Shown: one piece after another, positions 49,679 through 59,217 of the stretch
How positions within the stretch are numbered: position 1 is the stretch's first letter
Layout: each line of letters starts with the position of its first letter
Source of the DNA: WHSV01 sp050694055
Lineage (GTDB): Bacteria; Actinomycetota; CADDZG01; WHSQ01
Direction: 5' to 3'
NCBI GenBank assembly: GCA_050694055.1
Contig: JBOGWX010000035.1
Coordinates: 1 to 64,000, forward strand
Length of the DNA: 64,000 bases
Position numbers and translations under genes: made by a program
The notes under the pieces: model-generated
What the model saw: the letters and a program-made list of their open reading frames with translations, nothing else
Told to the model about the DNA's origin: nothing
Database searches by the model: none

Positions 49679-49723
49679 CCCCAATTGTCGTGACCCCACC
49701 TGTTTTAACCCCACTTGTCGCAG
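49679..49723. repeat. Three imperfect 15-bp tandem repeats upstream of the M23 gene
   Basis: CCCCAATTGTCGTGA, CCCCACCTGTTTTAA and CCCCACTTGTCGCAG lie head to tail, all with CCCCA-x-x-TGT. They begin 11 bases upstream of the M23 start codon on its template side. They could be binding sites for a regulator or part of the 5' untranslated region. Confidence 0.45.
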
Positions 49724-49929
49724 TTGGTCTGTGACGTCGCCCGTGCGGGACCTTGATCCCACCCTATGGCGCATCTTCTCCCAAGTTTCTCCCTACAACC
49801 CCAAAACCCTTCCAGATTTCTGAACCGACGAGCGGCCCCAGGCGGGAGGGTGGCTCTCCATACGCGGGGCTTTTGTACTTATTGCCCAAGTTCTAGGCCT
49901 GGAAAAGAGAACCACGCCGCCAGATGGGC
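49724..49929. other. Divergent intergenic region, no gene seen
   Basis: The region lies between the 15-bp repeats and the promoter of the nucleotidyltransferase gene. An open frame across it (from 49766) is the unrelated upstream extension of that gene. I looked for a c-di-AMP riboswitch, common before cell-wall hydrolases in this phylum, and saw no match to its conserved core. Confidence 0.4.
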
Positions 49930-49935
49930 TAGCGT
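49930..49935 (+). promoter_or_regulatory. TANNNT -10 box for a leaderless start
   Basis: TAGCGT is followed by 7 bases and GTG 49943, with no ribosome site. Confidence 0.45.
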
Positions 49936-49942
49936 CGCGCTC

Positions 49943-50881
49943 GTGTCCGCAACCGGGATCCTACTCGCCGCCGGCTTGGGCGAGCGACTCCGACCACTGA
50001 CTGCCACGATCCCCAAACCAGCCCTCCCCCTGCTCGACGTCCCCCTCGGAGCCTGGGGGCTGTGCAACCTGCTGGACGCCACGGACGAGGTCGTGGTCAA
50101 CACCAGCCATTTCAGCGAAACGGCGATCGGCGCCCTGGCCGGCTACGGGGACTTCGAGACGCTGGATGAGGGACCGGAACCCTGGGGTACCGGGGGGACG
50201 CTTGCGGCGCTGCGAGACCACATCGGTGAGACCGCCGTCGTGTGCAACGGAGACGCGCTGACGGATGTAGCAGCGCGACATCTCGTGGCCGAACACCGGC
50301 GTATGGGGGCCGAGGCGACCGTCGCGGTCCACCCGGTGGACTCCGGCGCAGACCTGACCATCGCCGGCGAACGAGCGACGAGCTTCGTGGATCGAAGAAA
50401 GGACCCCAGAGCTCCCGGCGCGAGGTATCTGGGTCTCGCCGCGTTCCAAGCTCGGGCTTTGGAACTGCTCCCGGACACGCGCCCGGCCGGAATCGCGGAG
50501 TCGTTGCTTCGCCCGTTGGTCGAACGCGGAGATGTTGCCGTGGTGTTCAGCTATGGCTACGCGCTCGACGTCGGCACGGTGGGAAGCTATGTCGAGGCAT
50601 CGCTCGATCTTCTCGCAGGACGCGGTCCCCTGTCTCCTCGACCACATCCGGGCGAGTTCATCGAGGTCGAGGGTGGCCGCGCCTACCTCGGTCCCGACGC
50701 TTCCTGTGACGAGGAGTCGCTCCGGGCCGGAGCCATGGTGCTGGCCGGAGCGTTGTTGCACGAGGGAGCGCGCGTCGACAACGCGATCGTCTGGCCCGGT
50801 GAAGAGGTACCCGCAGGCGAGCGCGTGAGGGGCGGAGTGTGGGCCCGCGGTCGCCTCGTGCCGGCGGCAAACCGCACTTGA
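49943..50881 (+). CDS. Sugar-phosphate nucleotidyltransferase
   Basis: A 312-residue NDP-sugar pyrophosphorylase-like enzyme: SATGILLAAGLGERLRPLT (nucleotide-binding GxGxRLxPLT), IPKPALPLLDVPL, EPWGTGGTLAAL and VVCNGDALTDV. It would transfer an NMP to a sugar 1-phosphate. The C-terminal part has repeats like a left-handed beta helix (GARVDNAIVWPGEEVPAGERV). It starts at GTG 49943. It lies alone beside the nuo operon. Confidence 0.88.
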   Translation: MSATGILLAAGLGERLRPLTATIPKPALPLLDVPLGAWGLCNLLDATDEVVVNTSHFSETAIGALAGYGDFETLDEGPEPWGTGGTLAALRDHIGETAVVCNGDALTDVAARHLVAEHRRMGAEATVAVHPVDSGADLTIAGERATSFVDRRKDPRAPGARYLGLAAFQARALELLPDTRPAGIAESLLRPLVERGDVAVVFSYGYALDVGTVGSYVEASLDLLAGRGPLSPRPHPGEFIEVEGGRAYLGPDASCDEESLRAGAMVLAGALLHEGARVDNAIVWPGEEVPAGERVRGGVWARGRLVPAANRT

Positions 50882-50901
50882 ACTCTCCTTAGGGCGAGAG
50901 T
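50882..50901. terminator. Small hairpin between convergent genes
   Basis: ACTCTC (50882-50887) pairs with GAGAGT (50896-50901) around an 8-base loop. It begins right after the nucleotidyltransferase stop and precedes the nuoN end. With a 6-bp stem and no long T run it is at best a weak terminator. Confidence 0.35.
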
Positions 50902-50916
50902 CTTGGCCCCCTCATC

Positions 50917-52389
50917 TCAGAAGACCGATCTGTCGGCCAGGTTCGTCAGCAGTGGCGGATAGACCAGTAGCGCCACCAGTAGCGCAGCCGCCGCGCCCAT
51001 TGCGGCGGTAAGCAAATACGGGACCTCGACCGGCTCGGCGACTTCGGGCGAATCGAAGAACATCTTCTTGATGATCGCAAGGTAGTACCACGCCGCGATA
51101 ACCGTGTTCACGCCCATGACGATTGCGAGCCAGTACACCTCGGCCTCGATCGTAGCGAGAAAGACGAAGAGCTTCGCGATGAGCCCGGCCATAGGCGGCG
51201 CCCCCGCGAGCGACACGAGAAAACCACTGAAGAGCAAAGCCAGCGCCGGGCTCCGCTGCCAGAGACCCGCGTAATCGTTGATGAAGTACGAGCCACCGCG
51301 GCGAGCGAAGGCAACGGCGGCCGCGAACGCACCCAGGTCCATGATTCCGTAGATGGCGAGGTAGATGACGGCGGCCGCGAACGCCTGTTCGCTCGCGCCG
51401 GGGTTGTCGGGATTGATCAGCGCGAGGCACACGAGGATGTAGCCGGACTGAGCGATTCCCGAGTAAGCGAGCAGTCGAATGACGTGCTGCTGCCGCAGCG
51501 CGATGAGGTTTCCGACCGTCATCGTCAACGCCGCCAGCACCCCGAACACCGGCGCCCAATGGTCGGCGACCTCGGGAAAGGCCTTGAACATCAGCACGAG
51601 CAACCCGACGAATCCGCCGATCTTCGAAGCCGTCGAGAGAAACGCCGCGACCGGCGAGGGCGCTCCTTCGTAGGTGTCCGGCGCCCAGAAGTGAAACGGA
51701 ACCGCCGAGATCTTGAAGGCAAAGCCGACCACCACGAAGAACACGCTGAGCACGATGATCGGTTGATCGGCATCCGTTCCGATTGAGCCTCGAATGTCGC
51801 TGAGGATGGTCGAGCCGGTCACCCCGTAGACGAGCGACATCCCGTAGAGCATCACAGCCGAGGACATCACACTGAATAGGAAGAACTTCAGCGCGCCTTC
51901 GTTCGACTTCACATCGCCCTTCCTCAGGGCCACCATGATGATGCCCGGGATGCTGATGAGCTCGATCGCGATAAAGAGAGAGATGAGATCGCGCGCGCTT
52001 GCAATTACAAGCCCGCCGAACAGCGCACACAACAACAAGAAGTAATACTCACCCTGGTAATAGGAACCGCCGCGAAAGTAGTGAAAGCTGATCGCAAGAA
52101 TGATCAGCCCCAGGACACAGAACAGCGCTTTGAACAGCAGCGAGAAGGTATCCACCTCGAAGGTCCCGGCCAGCGTCGTCGTCTCGGTGTTGATGAGCGA
52201 CACCACAGCAGCCAGCGTGCCGATGATTCCGGCCGCCGATAGCGGCATGGCAATCCACTTCGAGTTCCGAGGCAAGAACAGGTCCGCAACTAGCACTACG
52301 CAGGCAGCGCTCGCCATTACGAGTTCCGGCGCGAGCGCGTGCCAGTCGATGCTCGGCTGAGTTACCGCTTGGGCAAGTAGCGGGTTCAC
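50917..52389 (-). CDS. nuoN: NADH-quinone oxidoreductase subunit N
   Basis: A 490-residue antiporter-like proton-pumping subunit of complex I with about fourteen helices. Key residues lie in FIAIELISIPGIIMVAL (Glu on helix 5), KISAVPFHFWAPDTYEGAPS (Lys on helix 7) and QQHVIRLLAYSGIAQSGYIL. It starts at GTG 52389, immediately after the nuoM stop, with GGAGGG upstream. Last gene of the operon. Confidence 0.96.
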   Translation of the reverse strand: MNPLLAQAVTQPSIDWHALAPELVMASAACVVLVADLFLPRNSKWIAMPLSAAGIIGTLAAVVSLINTETTTLAGTFEVDTFSLLFKALFCVLGLIILAISFHYFRGGSYYQGEYYFLLLCALFGGLVIASARDLISLFIAIELISIPGIIMVALRKGDVKSNEGALKFFLFSVMSSAVMLYGMSLVYGVTGSTILSDIRGSIGTDADQPIIVLSVFFVVVGFAFKISAVPFHFWAPDTYEGAPSPVAAFLSTASKIGGFVGLLVLMFKAFPEVADHWAPVFGVLAALTMTVGNLIALRQQHVIRLLAYSGIAQSGYILVCLALINPDNPGASEQAFAAAVIYLAIYGIMDLGAFAAAVAFARRGGSYFINDYAGLWQRSPALALLFSGFLVSLAGAPPMAGLIAKLFVFLATIEAEVYWLAIVMGVNTVIAAWYYLAIIKKMFFDSPEVAEPVEVPYLLTAAMGAAAALLVALLVYPPLLTNLADRSVF

Positions 52390-53910
52390 CTACCCTCCGA
52401 AGACTCCGGTCAGGCCCTGCACGGCATCGGCGGTGACGTTGGTGAGAATGGCCGGGTAGAGCCCCGCCACGACGATGAGAAGCAGAAGCGGTGCCCAGGC
52501 GGCCCACTCGATTCGCTCGACGTCGAAGACCCCCTTACCGGAAGCGAATTTCTCAGGCACGGTTCCGAGGTTGACTCGCTGAATGGTCCACAGCAGGTAA
52601 CCGGCGGTCAGCACGGTCCCGATGCCACCGATGACCATCAGCACCCGGAACAGCTCGACGCTTAGTCCTGGGGCCGGCTGATAGGCGCCCAACAGGGCCA
52701 GCATCTCGCCCCAGAAACCGGCGAGCCCCGGAAGTCCCAGCGACGCAATCGCCGCATAGGAAAAGACCGAGCCGAAGCGCGGAGCCTGCTTGAGCATGCC
52801 GCCGAGGGCCGCGATCTCGCGCGTGTGGTAACGCTCGTGCATCGAACCGGCGAGGAAGAACAACATTCCGGTGATGAGCCCGTGCGCGACCATCCCGAAA
52901 ATGGCGCCGTTGATGCCGCGGTCGGTCAACGTCGCGATGCCGAGCATGACGAAGCCCATGTGGCCCACCGATGAGAACGCTATGAGCCGTTTCAGGTCCG
53001 TCTGAGCGAAACAGCACAACGATCCCCAGATGATGCCGATCACGGCGAGGATGCCGATGATCGGTGCGTAGGTCACGGCCGCGTCAGGCAGAATCGGCAG
53101 AGCGATCCGGATGAAGCCGTACGTTCCCATCTTCAGCAGCACGGCGGCCAGGAGCACCGAGCCGACGGTCGGTGCCTCGGTATGAGCATCCGGCAGCCAG
53201 GTGTGAAACGGCCACATGGGCACCTTGATCGCGAAGCCCAAGAACAGCCCCAAGAAGACGAGGTTCTGGAACAACTCGCTCGCGCCGCCGGTGGTATCTC
53301 GCAGGGCGATCATGTCGAACGTCTCGCCGCCCGAATTGATCCACAGCGCCAGGAAACCCAGCAGCATGAAGATAGAACCGAAGAGGGTGTAGAGGAAGAA
53401 CTTGACGCTCGCGTAGTCGCGATTGGGCCCGCCCCAGATGCCGATCATGAAGTACATGGGAACCAGCACCAGCTCGAAGAAGATGAAGAACAGAATGAGA
53501 TCGAGCGCAACGAAGGTCCCGTTCATCCCGGTTTCGAGAAGTAGCACGAGCCCGAAGAGAGCCTTTGGTTTGCCGGGCTCGGGCATGTGCCACCACAGGT
53601 AGACCATGCACAAGAAGCACACCAGCAAGCTCAGCACGAGCAGGGGAAGCGACATCCCGTCGACCCCGACGTGGTAGCGAGCGCCGATCGACTCGATCCA
53701 GGTCGCATCGACCTCGAGTTGTATCCGATCACTCGCGCCGTAGTCGAACCGCAGCGCGCAGAGTATGCCGGCAATCAGCGCCAGAGCCGCAAATACGGTG
53801 CCGGTGACCTTTACGAGAGCGTCGCGCGCGGGAAGAAACATCAGGACGATCACACCCAGCGCGGGCAGGAACGTCGCGAGGCTCAGCCCCCAGTCGTCAA
53901 CCCAGGACAT
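52390..53910 (-). CDS. nuoM: NADH-quinone oxidoreductase subunit M
   Basis: A 506-residue antiporter-like subunit. Key motifs: LFFIFFELVLVPMYFMIG (Glu on helix 5), KVPMWPFHTWLPDAHTEAPT (Lys on helix 7), and CCFAQTDLKRLIAFSSVGHMGFV. ATG 53910 is preferred to TTG 53916 by ribosome-site spacing (AAGGGG). It is followed directly by nuoN. Confidence 0.96.
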   Translation of the reverse strand: MSWVDDWGLSLATFLPALGVIVLMFLPARDALVKVTGTVFAALALIAGILCALRFDYGASDRIQLEVDATWIESIGARYHVGVDGMSLPLLVLSLLVCFLCMVYLWWHMPEPGKPKALFGLVLLLETGMNGTFVALDLILFFIFFELVLVPMYFMIGIWGGPNRDYASVKFFLYTLFGSIFMLLGFLALWINSGGETFDMIALRDTTGGASELFQNLVFLGLFLGFAIKVPMWPFHTWLPDAHTEAPTVGSVLLAAVLLKMGTYGFIRIALPILPDAAVTYAPIIGILAVIGIIWGSLCCFAQTDLKRLIAFSSVGHMGFVMLGIATLTDRGINGAIFGMVAHGLITGMLFFLAGSMHERYHTREIAALGGMLKQAPRFGSVFSYAAIASLGLPGLAGFWGEMLALLGAYQPAPGLSVELFRVLMVIGGIGTVLTAGYLLWTIQRVNLGTVPEKFASGKGVFDVERIEWAAWAPLLLLIVVAGLYPAILTNVTADAVQGLTGVFGG

Positions 53911-53925
53911 CAACAAGACCCCTTT

Positions 53926-55947
53926 CTAGACCAACGCGAAGACCGCAACGAAGATCGCTATCGCGGCAAACAAGACCGCCGCATAGCGCTGGACGTTTCC
54001 CGACTGGATGTAACGCAGCAAACCGCCTGAGAAATTAGTGAGACCGGCCGCACCGTTGACACCGAAGTCGACGACCTCCTGATCCGCTCTGTAGGTGCCG
54101 GAGGCAGCACCCAGCGTGCCGCGCGCGGCCCCGTCGACGACACCATCCAGGATGTGTTGGTTCGCCCAGTAGGTCGCCGCCGCCAGCGGGTATTGAAGCG
54201 GCTTGACTACGCCACCGAGATAGAGGTCGTCGAGGTAGTACTTGTTCTCGGCGAACCCGTAGAGCCATCCGAAGGAGGTCGAGCGGAAGTCGAACTGCCA
54301 TTGCTCCTTGTAGAACCACTTGTATGCGATGAAGAAGGCGAACAGCGCACCGCCCACGGTCACCACCGGAAGTACGACGTTGTAGAGCGGCTCGAAGCTG
54401 TGCGCGACTTCGCCCGGTGCGAAGATCCAGTACTTGAACACCCCAATCACCGGGAACCCGAGAAAGCCGACCACGCAGGTAAGGCCGGCGAGCACCCACA
54501 GGGGGCTCGTCATCGAGCCGGGGCTCTCGTGTGGATGACCGTGTCCGCGGTAGTCGCCCCAGAACGTCTTGATGCACATGCGCGCCGTGTAGAGCGCGGT
54601 CAAGAAGGCAGTCAGGAGAGCCGAGCCGAACACGATCCAAGCGGTGGCGCGCGTGCCGTCGATGCCGGCCCGCAGGGCTCCTCCGATGACCTCGTCCTTC
54701 GAGAAGAACCCGGCTAGTGGCGGAATGCCCGCGAGCGCAAGTGAACCGATGATGTAGGTCTTGAACGTCGCCGGCATGAACTTCCGCATGCCGCCCATAT
54801 CGCTCATGTTGTTGGAGTGCACGGCGTGGATCACCGAGCCGGCTCCCAGGAAGAGCAGCGCCTTGAAGAATGCGTGGGTAAAGAGATGGAACATCCCCGC
54901 GGTGAAGACGCCCACGGCAAGCCCGGCGAACATATAGGCGAGCTGGCTGATGGTGGAGTACGCAAGCACCCTCTTGATGTCGTCTTGAATCAGTGCCAGC
55001 AAAGCGGAGACGAGCATCGTTATCGCAGCGATCACACCCACGACCTCGAGCGGAACGCCTCCGTTGGCGAACTCGAAAACGGGGAACATGCGTGCGACGA
55101 GGTAGATGCCCGCAACGACCATCGTGGCAGCGTGGATCAAGGCGCTTACGGGTGTCGGTCCCGCCATGGCGTCGGGCAACCACACGTAGAGTGGGAACTG
55201 CGCCGACTTGCCGATGGCGCCGCAGAACAAGAGGAGCGCTGCGATCGTCAGACTGATGCCCCCGATGTCGCCTCCCTCTGCGAGGTGGTTGATCTCGGTG
55301 ATGTTGAAGGTGCCCGCGATGATGAACAAAGCGAAGATGCCAAACATGAATCCGACGTCACCGACGCGCGTAGTAATGAAGGCCTTGATCGCGGCAGACG
55401 AGTTGGGCTTCTCCTCCCAGTAGTGACCGATTAGAAAGTAGGAGCACAGACCCACTCCCTCCCAGCCGACGAGCATCAGGATGAGGTTGTCGGCGATGAC
55501 CAGAAGCAGCATCGACGCGGTGAACAGTGAGAGCGCGGCGTAGAACCACGTGTAGCGTTCGTCGTCGTGCATGTACCCGGTCGAATAGATCTGCACGAGC
55601 AAAGAGATGAAGGTCACCACGACGAACATCAACCCCGCGAGGAAGTCGTAGTTCATCCCAAAGGTCAGCTCGAGACTCTCGAGCTGGAACCACACCCAGT
55701 GTTTCTCGACCGTCTCGGCCCCCGTTACGAGATCGATGAAAGCTCCGAGCGCGAGCAAGAAAGAGACCGCTATGGCGAAGATGCCGGCGCTGTGGCCTTT
55801 ACCCGGCAGCTTTCTTCCGAAAAAGAGGATGACCAGGAACGACAGCGCCGGCAACAGCGGCACGAGCCACATGAGGTCGGGGAACAAACCCGAACGGGTC
55901 GCCTCTATGCCCTCGATTTCCTCGGCAACCAGAAACAGTGAGTTCAC
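53926..55947 (-). CDS. nuoL: NADH-quinone oxidoreductase subunit L
   Basis: A 673-residue antiporter-like subunit with the C-terminal lateral helix. Motifs: LMLVGWEGVGLCSYFLIG, KSAQFPLYVWLPDAMAGPTPVSALIHAATMV (Lys on helix 7, distal half), and QDDIKRVLAYSTISQLAYM. The long amphipathic extension (about 560-660) is the arm that clamps the membrane subunits. It starts at GTG 55947. Confidence 0.96.
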   Translation of the reverse strand: MNSLFLVAEEIEGIEATRSGLFPDLMWLVPLLPALSFLVILFFGRKLPGKGHSAGIFAIAVSFLLALGAFIDLVTGAETVEKHWVWFQLESLELTFGMNYDFLAGLMFVVVTFISLLVQIYSTGYMHDDERYTWFYAALSLFTASMLLLVIADNLILMLVGWEGVGLCSYFLIGHYWEEKPNSSAAIKAFITTRVGDVGFMFGIFALFIIAGTFNITEINHLAEGGDIGGISLTIAALLLFCGAIGKSAQFPLYVWLPDAMAGPTPVSALIHAATMVVAGIYLVARMFPVFEFANGGVPLEVVGVIAAITMLVSALLALIQDDIKRVLAYSTISQLAYMFAGLAVGVFTAGMFHLFTHAFFKALLFLGAGSVIHAVHSNNMSDMGGMRKFMPATFKTYIIGSLALAGIPPLAGFFSKDEVIGGALRAGIDGTRATAWIVFGSALLTAFLTALYTARMCIKTFWGDYRGHGHPHESPGSMTSPLWVLAGLTCVVGFLGFPVIGVFKYWIFAPGEVAHSFEPLYNVVLPVVTVGGALFAFFIAYKWFYKEQWQFDFRSTSFGWLYGFAENKYYLDDLYLGGVVKPLQYPLAAATYWANQHILDGVVDGAARGTLGAASGTYRADQEVVDFGVNGAAGLTNFSGGLLRYIQSGNVQRYAAVLFAAIAIFVAVFALV

Positions 55948-55951
55948 TCCA

Positions 55952-56257
55952 TCACCACTTCATCAGGGACATCTCATCGATGTCCACGCTCCGCCGGTTC
56001 CGGTAAATCAGAATCACGATCGCAAGCCCCACTCCCACCTCCGCGGCGGCTACCGCGATCACGAACAGTGCGAAGACCTGTCCTGGAACGCCCGCTTCCC
56101 CCAGCATGGCGGAGAAAGCGACCAGGTTGATATTCGCTGCGTTCAGCATCAGCTCGACACTCAAGAGAACCAGGACTGCGTGCTGGCGAGCGAGCACTCC
56201 GTAGATTCCGATGCTGAAGAGGAGTGCGGACAGCACCAAAAAGTACGAGATGGGCAT
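55952..56257 (-). CDS. nuoK: NADH-quinone oxidoreductase subunit K
   Basis: A 101-residue three-helix subunit. The proton-channel Glu residues are in LLSVELMLNAANINLV and AAAEVGVGLAIV. Its ATG shares one base with the nuoJ stop (TGATG). Confidence 0.96.
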   Translation of the reverse strand: MPISYFLVLSALLFSIGIYGVLARQHAVLVLLSVELMLNAANINLVAFSAMLGEAGVPGQVFALFVIAVAAAEVGVGLAIVILIYRNRRSVDIDEMSLMKW

Positions 56258-56775
56258 CAGCGACTCACCGGACCCTCATCCCTGCGCGAGATCACTACCG
56301 CCCCCACCAGCGCGGCGAGGAGCAGCAGTGACACGATCTCGAAGGGCAACACGTAGAGCGAGAAGATGACTTCGCCGATGCTCTCGACCTTCGTGCCCTC
56401 GGTGGCGGTGAAATCGATCTCCTGGCCCTCGAACGCCTGCAACATGATGAAGCTCGTGACCAAGAAGAGCAGCCCGGCGCAGGCCGCAGCTATCAGCCGC
56501 TGGTTGTTATCGAAGTTGGCGCTGCCGATGGGAGCCCTGGTGAGCATGAGCCCGAACAGCATCAGCACCACCACCGCACCGACGTACACGAGGACCTGGA
56601 CCCAGGCCACGAACTCGGCATAGAGCAGCACGTACATCGATGCCGCACCCAGAAGCGTCCCGACGAGCCACAGCGCCGCATGGACGACGTTGCGCGTCGT
56701 CACCACGCGCAGACCTGCGAATCCTATGAGGATGAAGATCAGCCAGAAGGCGCCCTCTTGATATGGCTCCGCCAT
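56257..56775 (-). CDS. nuoJ: NADH-quinone oxidoreductase subunit J
   Basis: A 172-residue, five-helix subunit near the quinone-to-pump junction. Motifs: LRVVTTRNVVHAALWLV, EFVAWVQVLVYVGAVVVLMLFG, and a late LPFEIVSLLLLAALVGAVVI. ATG 56775 shares a base with the nuoI stop (TGATG). Confidence 0.96.
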   Translation of the reverse strand: MAEPYQEGAFWLIFILIGFAGLRVVTTRNVVHAALWLVGTLLGAASMYVLLYAEFVAWVQVLVYVGAVVVLMLFGLMLTRAPIGSANFDNNQRLIAAACAGLLFLVTSFIMLQAFEGQEIDFTATEGTKVESIGEVIFSLYVLPFEIVSLLLLAALVGAVVISRRDEGPVSR

Positions 56776-58202
56776 CAAGGTCCCTTCGTGCCCTTGATGG
56801 CGCGCATGCGGGCCGCCTTCGCCCGAGCGGTTGCAACCGCGTCGCTCGATCCCTTGGCTCGCTCCTCCGCGAGCACGCGCTCGTGGATCGCTTCTGGATC
56901 CTCGTCCCCGCTCGGGGCGGTGGGTTGGGTTTCAGTCGGGGCGGCCTCGGCAGACGATGCAGCTTCGGCCGTGGCCTCCCCTTCTTCGGCCGCGTCCGAC
57001 TTCTCTTCGTCGGTCGGGGACACCGGGCCCTGGGTGGGCTGGGGCTCGGCGGCCTCGGGCGCGCCCGAAGGCTCGGGAGTAGGAGCAGCCTCGGGGGGGC
57101 CGGCCGCCCGAGCTTGCGTGAGAGCCCGCTCGGCCTTCACCCTGGCGACCTTGGCGCGCGCCTCGGCGACCTGGGGTGAGGAACCGGCCTTGGTCTGCTC
57201 CTCGAGCACCCGCCGGTAGGCGGTCTCGGGCTGTTCGAGATCCTCGATTCTCGGGGTGGGGCGTGTGGGAGCGGCCGTCGCGGGCGGAGTCTGAGTGACG
57301 GCGGTGGATTCCGCCGCGGCCGGTGTCTCGGCTTCGGTTGCGGCCTCGACCTCGGCCTGGCTGGCCTCCCGATCCACCGCGCCGGCCGAATCCACTTTCT
57401 TCGCGGGCTCGACCTGGGGCTCGGCGGTCGCGTCCATCTGCTGCTCCTTGACCTCGTCGGCGAGGCCGGGGGGCGGCTTGGCCGTCTCCGGGGCGGGACC
57501 GGTCGGTGCGTCCGGCGCGCTGGCGGCGGGCCTCGCAGCCTCGGTGGTGGCGGTCCCCTCCTTCGGCGCGGACTGCGCCTGTTCGGGGCGCGCCTCGGCC
57601 GCCGACGAAGTGACGTTAGCGGGGCTCGCCGCGGTGGCCGCAACGGTCGGCGAAGCCGTCGCGGGGGCGGGGGCCTTGCTCGGCTGGCCCGGGACATCGG
57701 CCCCCTCCTCGAGCTCGAGCGGAGGCAGGACCGTGGCCATCCAGTCCGACAGCTTCTCCTTCTCGTGCGTCAGCTGGCGAATGTCGTACTCGGCGTACTC
57801 GAACTCGCGGCTCCAGAACAGCGCGTCGTAAGGGCATACCTCGACGCAGATGCCGCAGTACATGCACAGCGCGTAATCGATGGCGAAGCGGTCGAGCACG
57901 TTGCGCTTGCGCGGGCGGCCACCCTGGCGCTTGGGCGGAAGCGTCTCCTTGTGCGAATCGATGTAGATGCACCAGTCGGGGCACTCACGCGCGCACAACA
58001 TGCACACCGTGCAGTTCTCCTCTTTGAGCGCGATAACTCCACGCGTGCGCGGCGACAGGTCTTGCTTGACCTCGGGATACTGAATCACGGCGTTGCGTTT
58101 GAAGAGGTGCTTGAGCAGCACACGCATGCCCTTGAGCAGCCCGATCCCAAAACCGGGCTTGCGCGCACGCTCGAGCCTCTGATCGACGTGGTCTATCGCC
58201 AC
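56775..58202 (-). CDS. nuoI: NADH-quinone oxidoreductase subunit I with long low-complexity C-terminal extension
   Basis: A 475-residue protein; ordinary NuoI has about 160-220 residues. The core holds two complete 4Fe-4S motifs, CTVCMLCARECP and CMYCGICVEVCP, that carry electrons to the N2 cluster in NuoB. After about residue 165 comes an Ala/Pro/Glu/Thr-rich, disordered-looking tail. Within it, residues 320-361 (ETAYRRVLEEQ ... ARAKVARVKAE) and 433-475 (EAIHERVLAEE ... ARAKAARMRAI) are two copies of one basic helical motif, aligned without gaps. It starts at GTG 58202. Confidence 0.95.
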   Translation of the reverse strand: MAIDHVDQRLERARKPGFGIGLLKGMRVLLKHLFKRNAVIQYPEVKQDLSPRTRGVIALKEENCTVCMLCARECPDWCIYIDSHKETLPPKRQGGRPRKRNVLDRFAIDYALCMYCGICVEVCPYDALFWSREFEYAEYDIRQLTHEKEKLSDWMATVLPPLELEEGADVPGQPSKAPAPATASPTVAATAASPANVTSSAAEARPEQAQSAPKEGTATTEAARPAASAPDAPTGPAPETAKPPPGLADEVKEQQMDATAEPQVEPAKKVDSAGAVDREASQAEVEAATEAETPAAAESTAVTQTPPATAAPTRPTPRIEDLEQPETAYRRVLEEQTKAGSSPQVAEARAKVARVKAERALTQARAAGPPEAAPTPEPSGAPEAAEPQPTQGPVSPTDEEKSDAAEEGEATAEAASSAEAAPTETQPTAPSGDEDPEAIHERVLAEERAKGSSDAVATARAKAARMRAIKGTKGP

Positions 58203-58215
58203 TTGGTTCCTAACC

Positions 58216-59217
58216 TCATGGGCCGTAGAGAATCCATGCGCCGGTCGCGAGGATCAGTACGAGTGATAGCGGGATGAGAAACTTCCATGCGAATTTCTGC
58301 AGCTGATCTTCGCGCAGCCGCGGAAACGAGAAACGAATCCACAGCAACAAGAAGACCATGAAAGACGTCTTGGCGAAGAACCACAAGACACCCGGTATCG
58401 CTTCGAGTGGGCCCCACGGAACGATGGGCTTGTATCCGCCGAGGAACAACGTCGTGCCGATCGCAGCAAAAGCAATCATGTGTGCGGTCTCAGCAAAGAA
58501 GAAGCCGAAGATGAAGCGCATGCCCGTGTACTCGGTGAAGGGTCCCGTGATGAGCTCGGATTCGGCGACGGGCATGTCGAAGGGCGGCAACGCCATCTCG
58601 GCCATCGCCCCTGCGGTGAAGAGTAAGAAAAGAGCGACGCCGAGGCCCGGCGGCCACAGGATGAAAGGCCAGTCCTGCGCTTCGACGATGCCAACGACGG
58701 ACAGGGTCCCGGCCAGCATTGCGACGGCCGCAGCGCTGAGCACGATCGGCAACTCGTAGGCGATGAGCTGACCTGCGGAGCGCAGAGCGCCGATCAATGC
58801 GTACTTGTTGGCGCTGGACCACCCGGCCATGAGCACACCGATCGCACCGACCGATCCAATCGCAAGCAAATAGAAGAGCCCGACGTCAAGGTCCTCGACG
58901 ATGAGGGACCGATCCACGGGAATTACCAAGTAGAGCAACAGCACCGGCACGAAGATGACCGCAGGGGCCAACGAGAACACGCGCCGGTCCGCGTTGGCTG
59001 GGACGATGTCCTCCTTGTAGGCGAACTTGATCCCGTCGGCGAGAGTCTGCGCCCATCCATGCCACCCACCTGCGTACATGGGGCCGAGGCGGTGCTGCAT
59101 ATGCGCCATCTCTTTGTGCAGCACGTAGCCACCCACCAGCGCCCCCACGGGCACTACGGCGAGAACGACGAGCAGCTTGACGATGAGTATCTGCCACGCG
59201 GTCAGTGCGATTTCCAT
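58216..59217 (-). CDS. nuoH: NADH-quinone oxidoreductase subunit H
   Basis: A 333-residue, eight-helix subunit that forms part of the quinone-binding site. Motifs: HRLGPMYAGGWHGWAQTLAD (the usual GPNxxG region is altered here), ALPPFDMPVAESELITGPFTEYTGMRF, and WIRFSFPRLREDQLQKFAWK. Its ATG shares one base with the nuoD stop, and no nuoE, nuoF or nuoG gene lies between them. Confidence 0.96.
   Translation of the reverse strand: MEIALTAWQILIVKLLVVLAVVPVGALVGGYVLHKEMAHMQHRLGPMYAGGWHGWAQTLADGIKFAYKEDIVPANADRRVFSLAPAVIFVPVLLLYLVIPVDRSLIVEDLDVGLFYLLAIGSVGAIGVLMAGWSSANKYALIGALRSAGQLIAYELPIVLSAAAVAMLAGTLSVVGIVEAQDWPFILWPPGLGVALFLLFTAGAMAEMALPPFDMPVAESELITGPFTEYTGMRFIFGFFFAETAHMIAFAAIGTTLFLGGYKPIVPWGPLEAIPGVLWFFAKTSFMVFLLLWIRFSFPRLREDQLQKFAWKFLIPLSLVLILATGAWILYGP

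Noticed and set aside
49668..49942. A c-di-AMP riboswitch upstream of the M23 peptidase
   Set aside because: The conserved core segments of that riboswitch class were not found on the minus strand.
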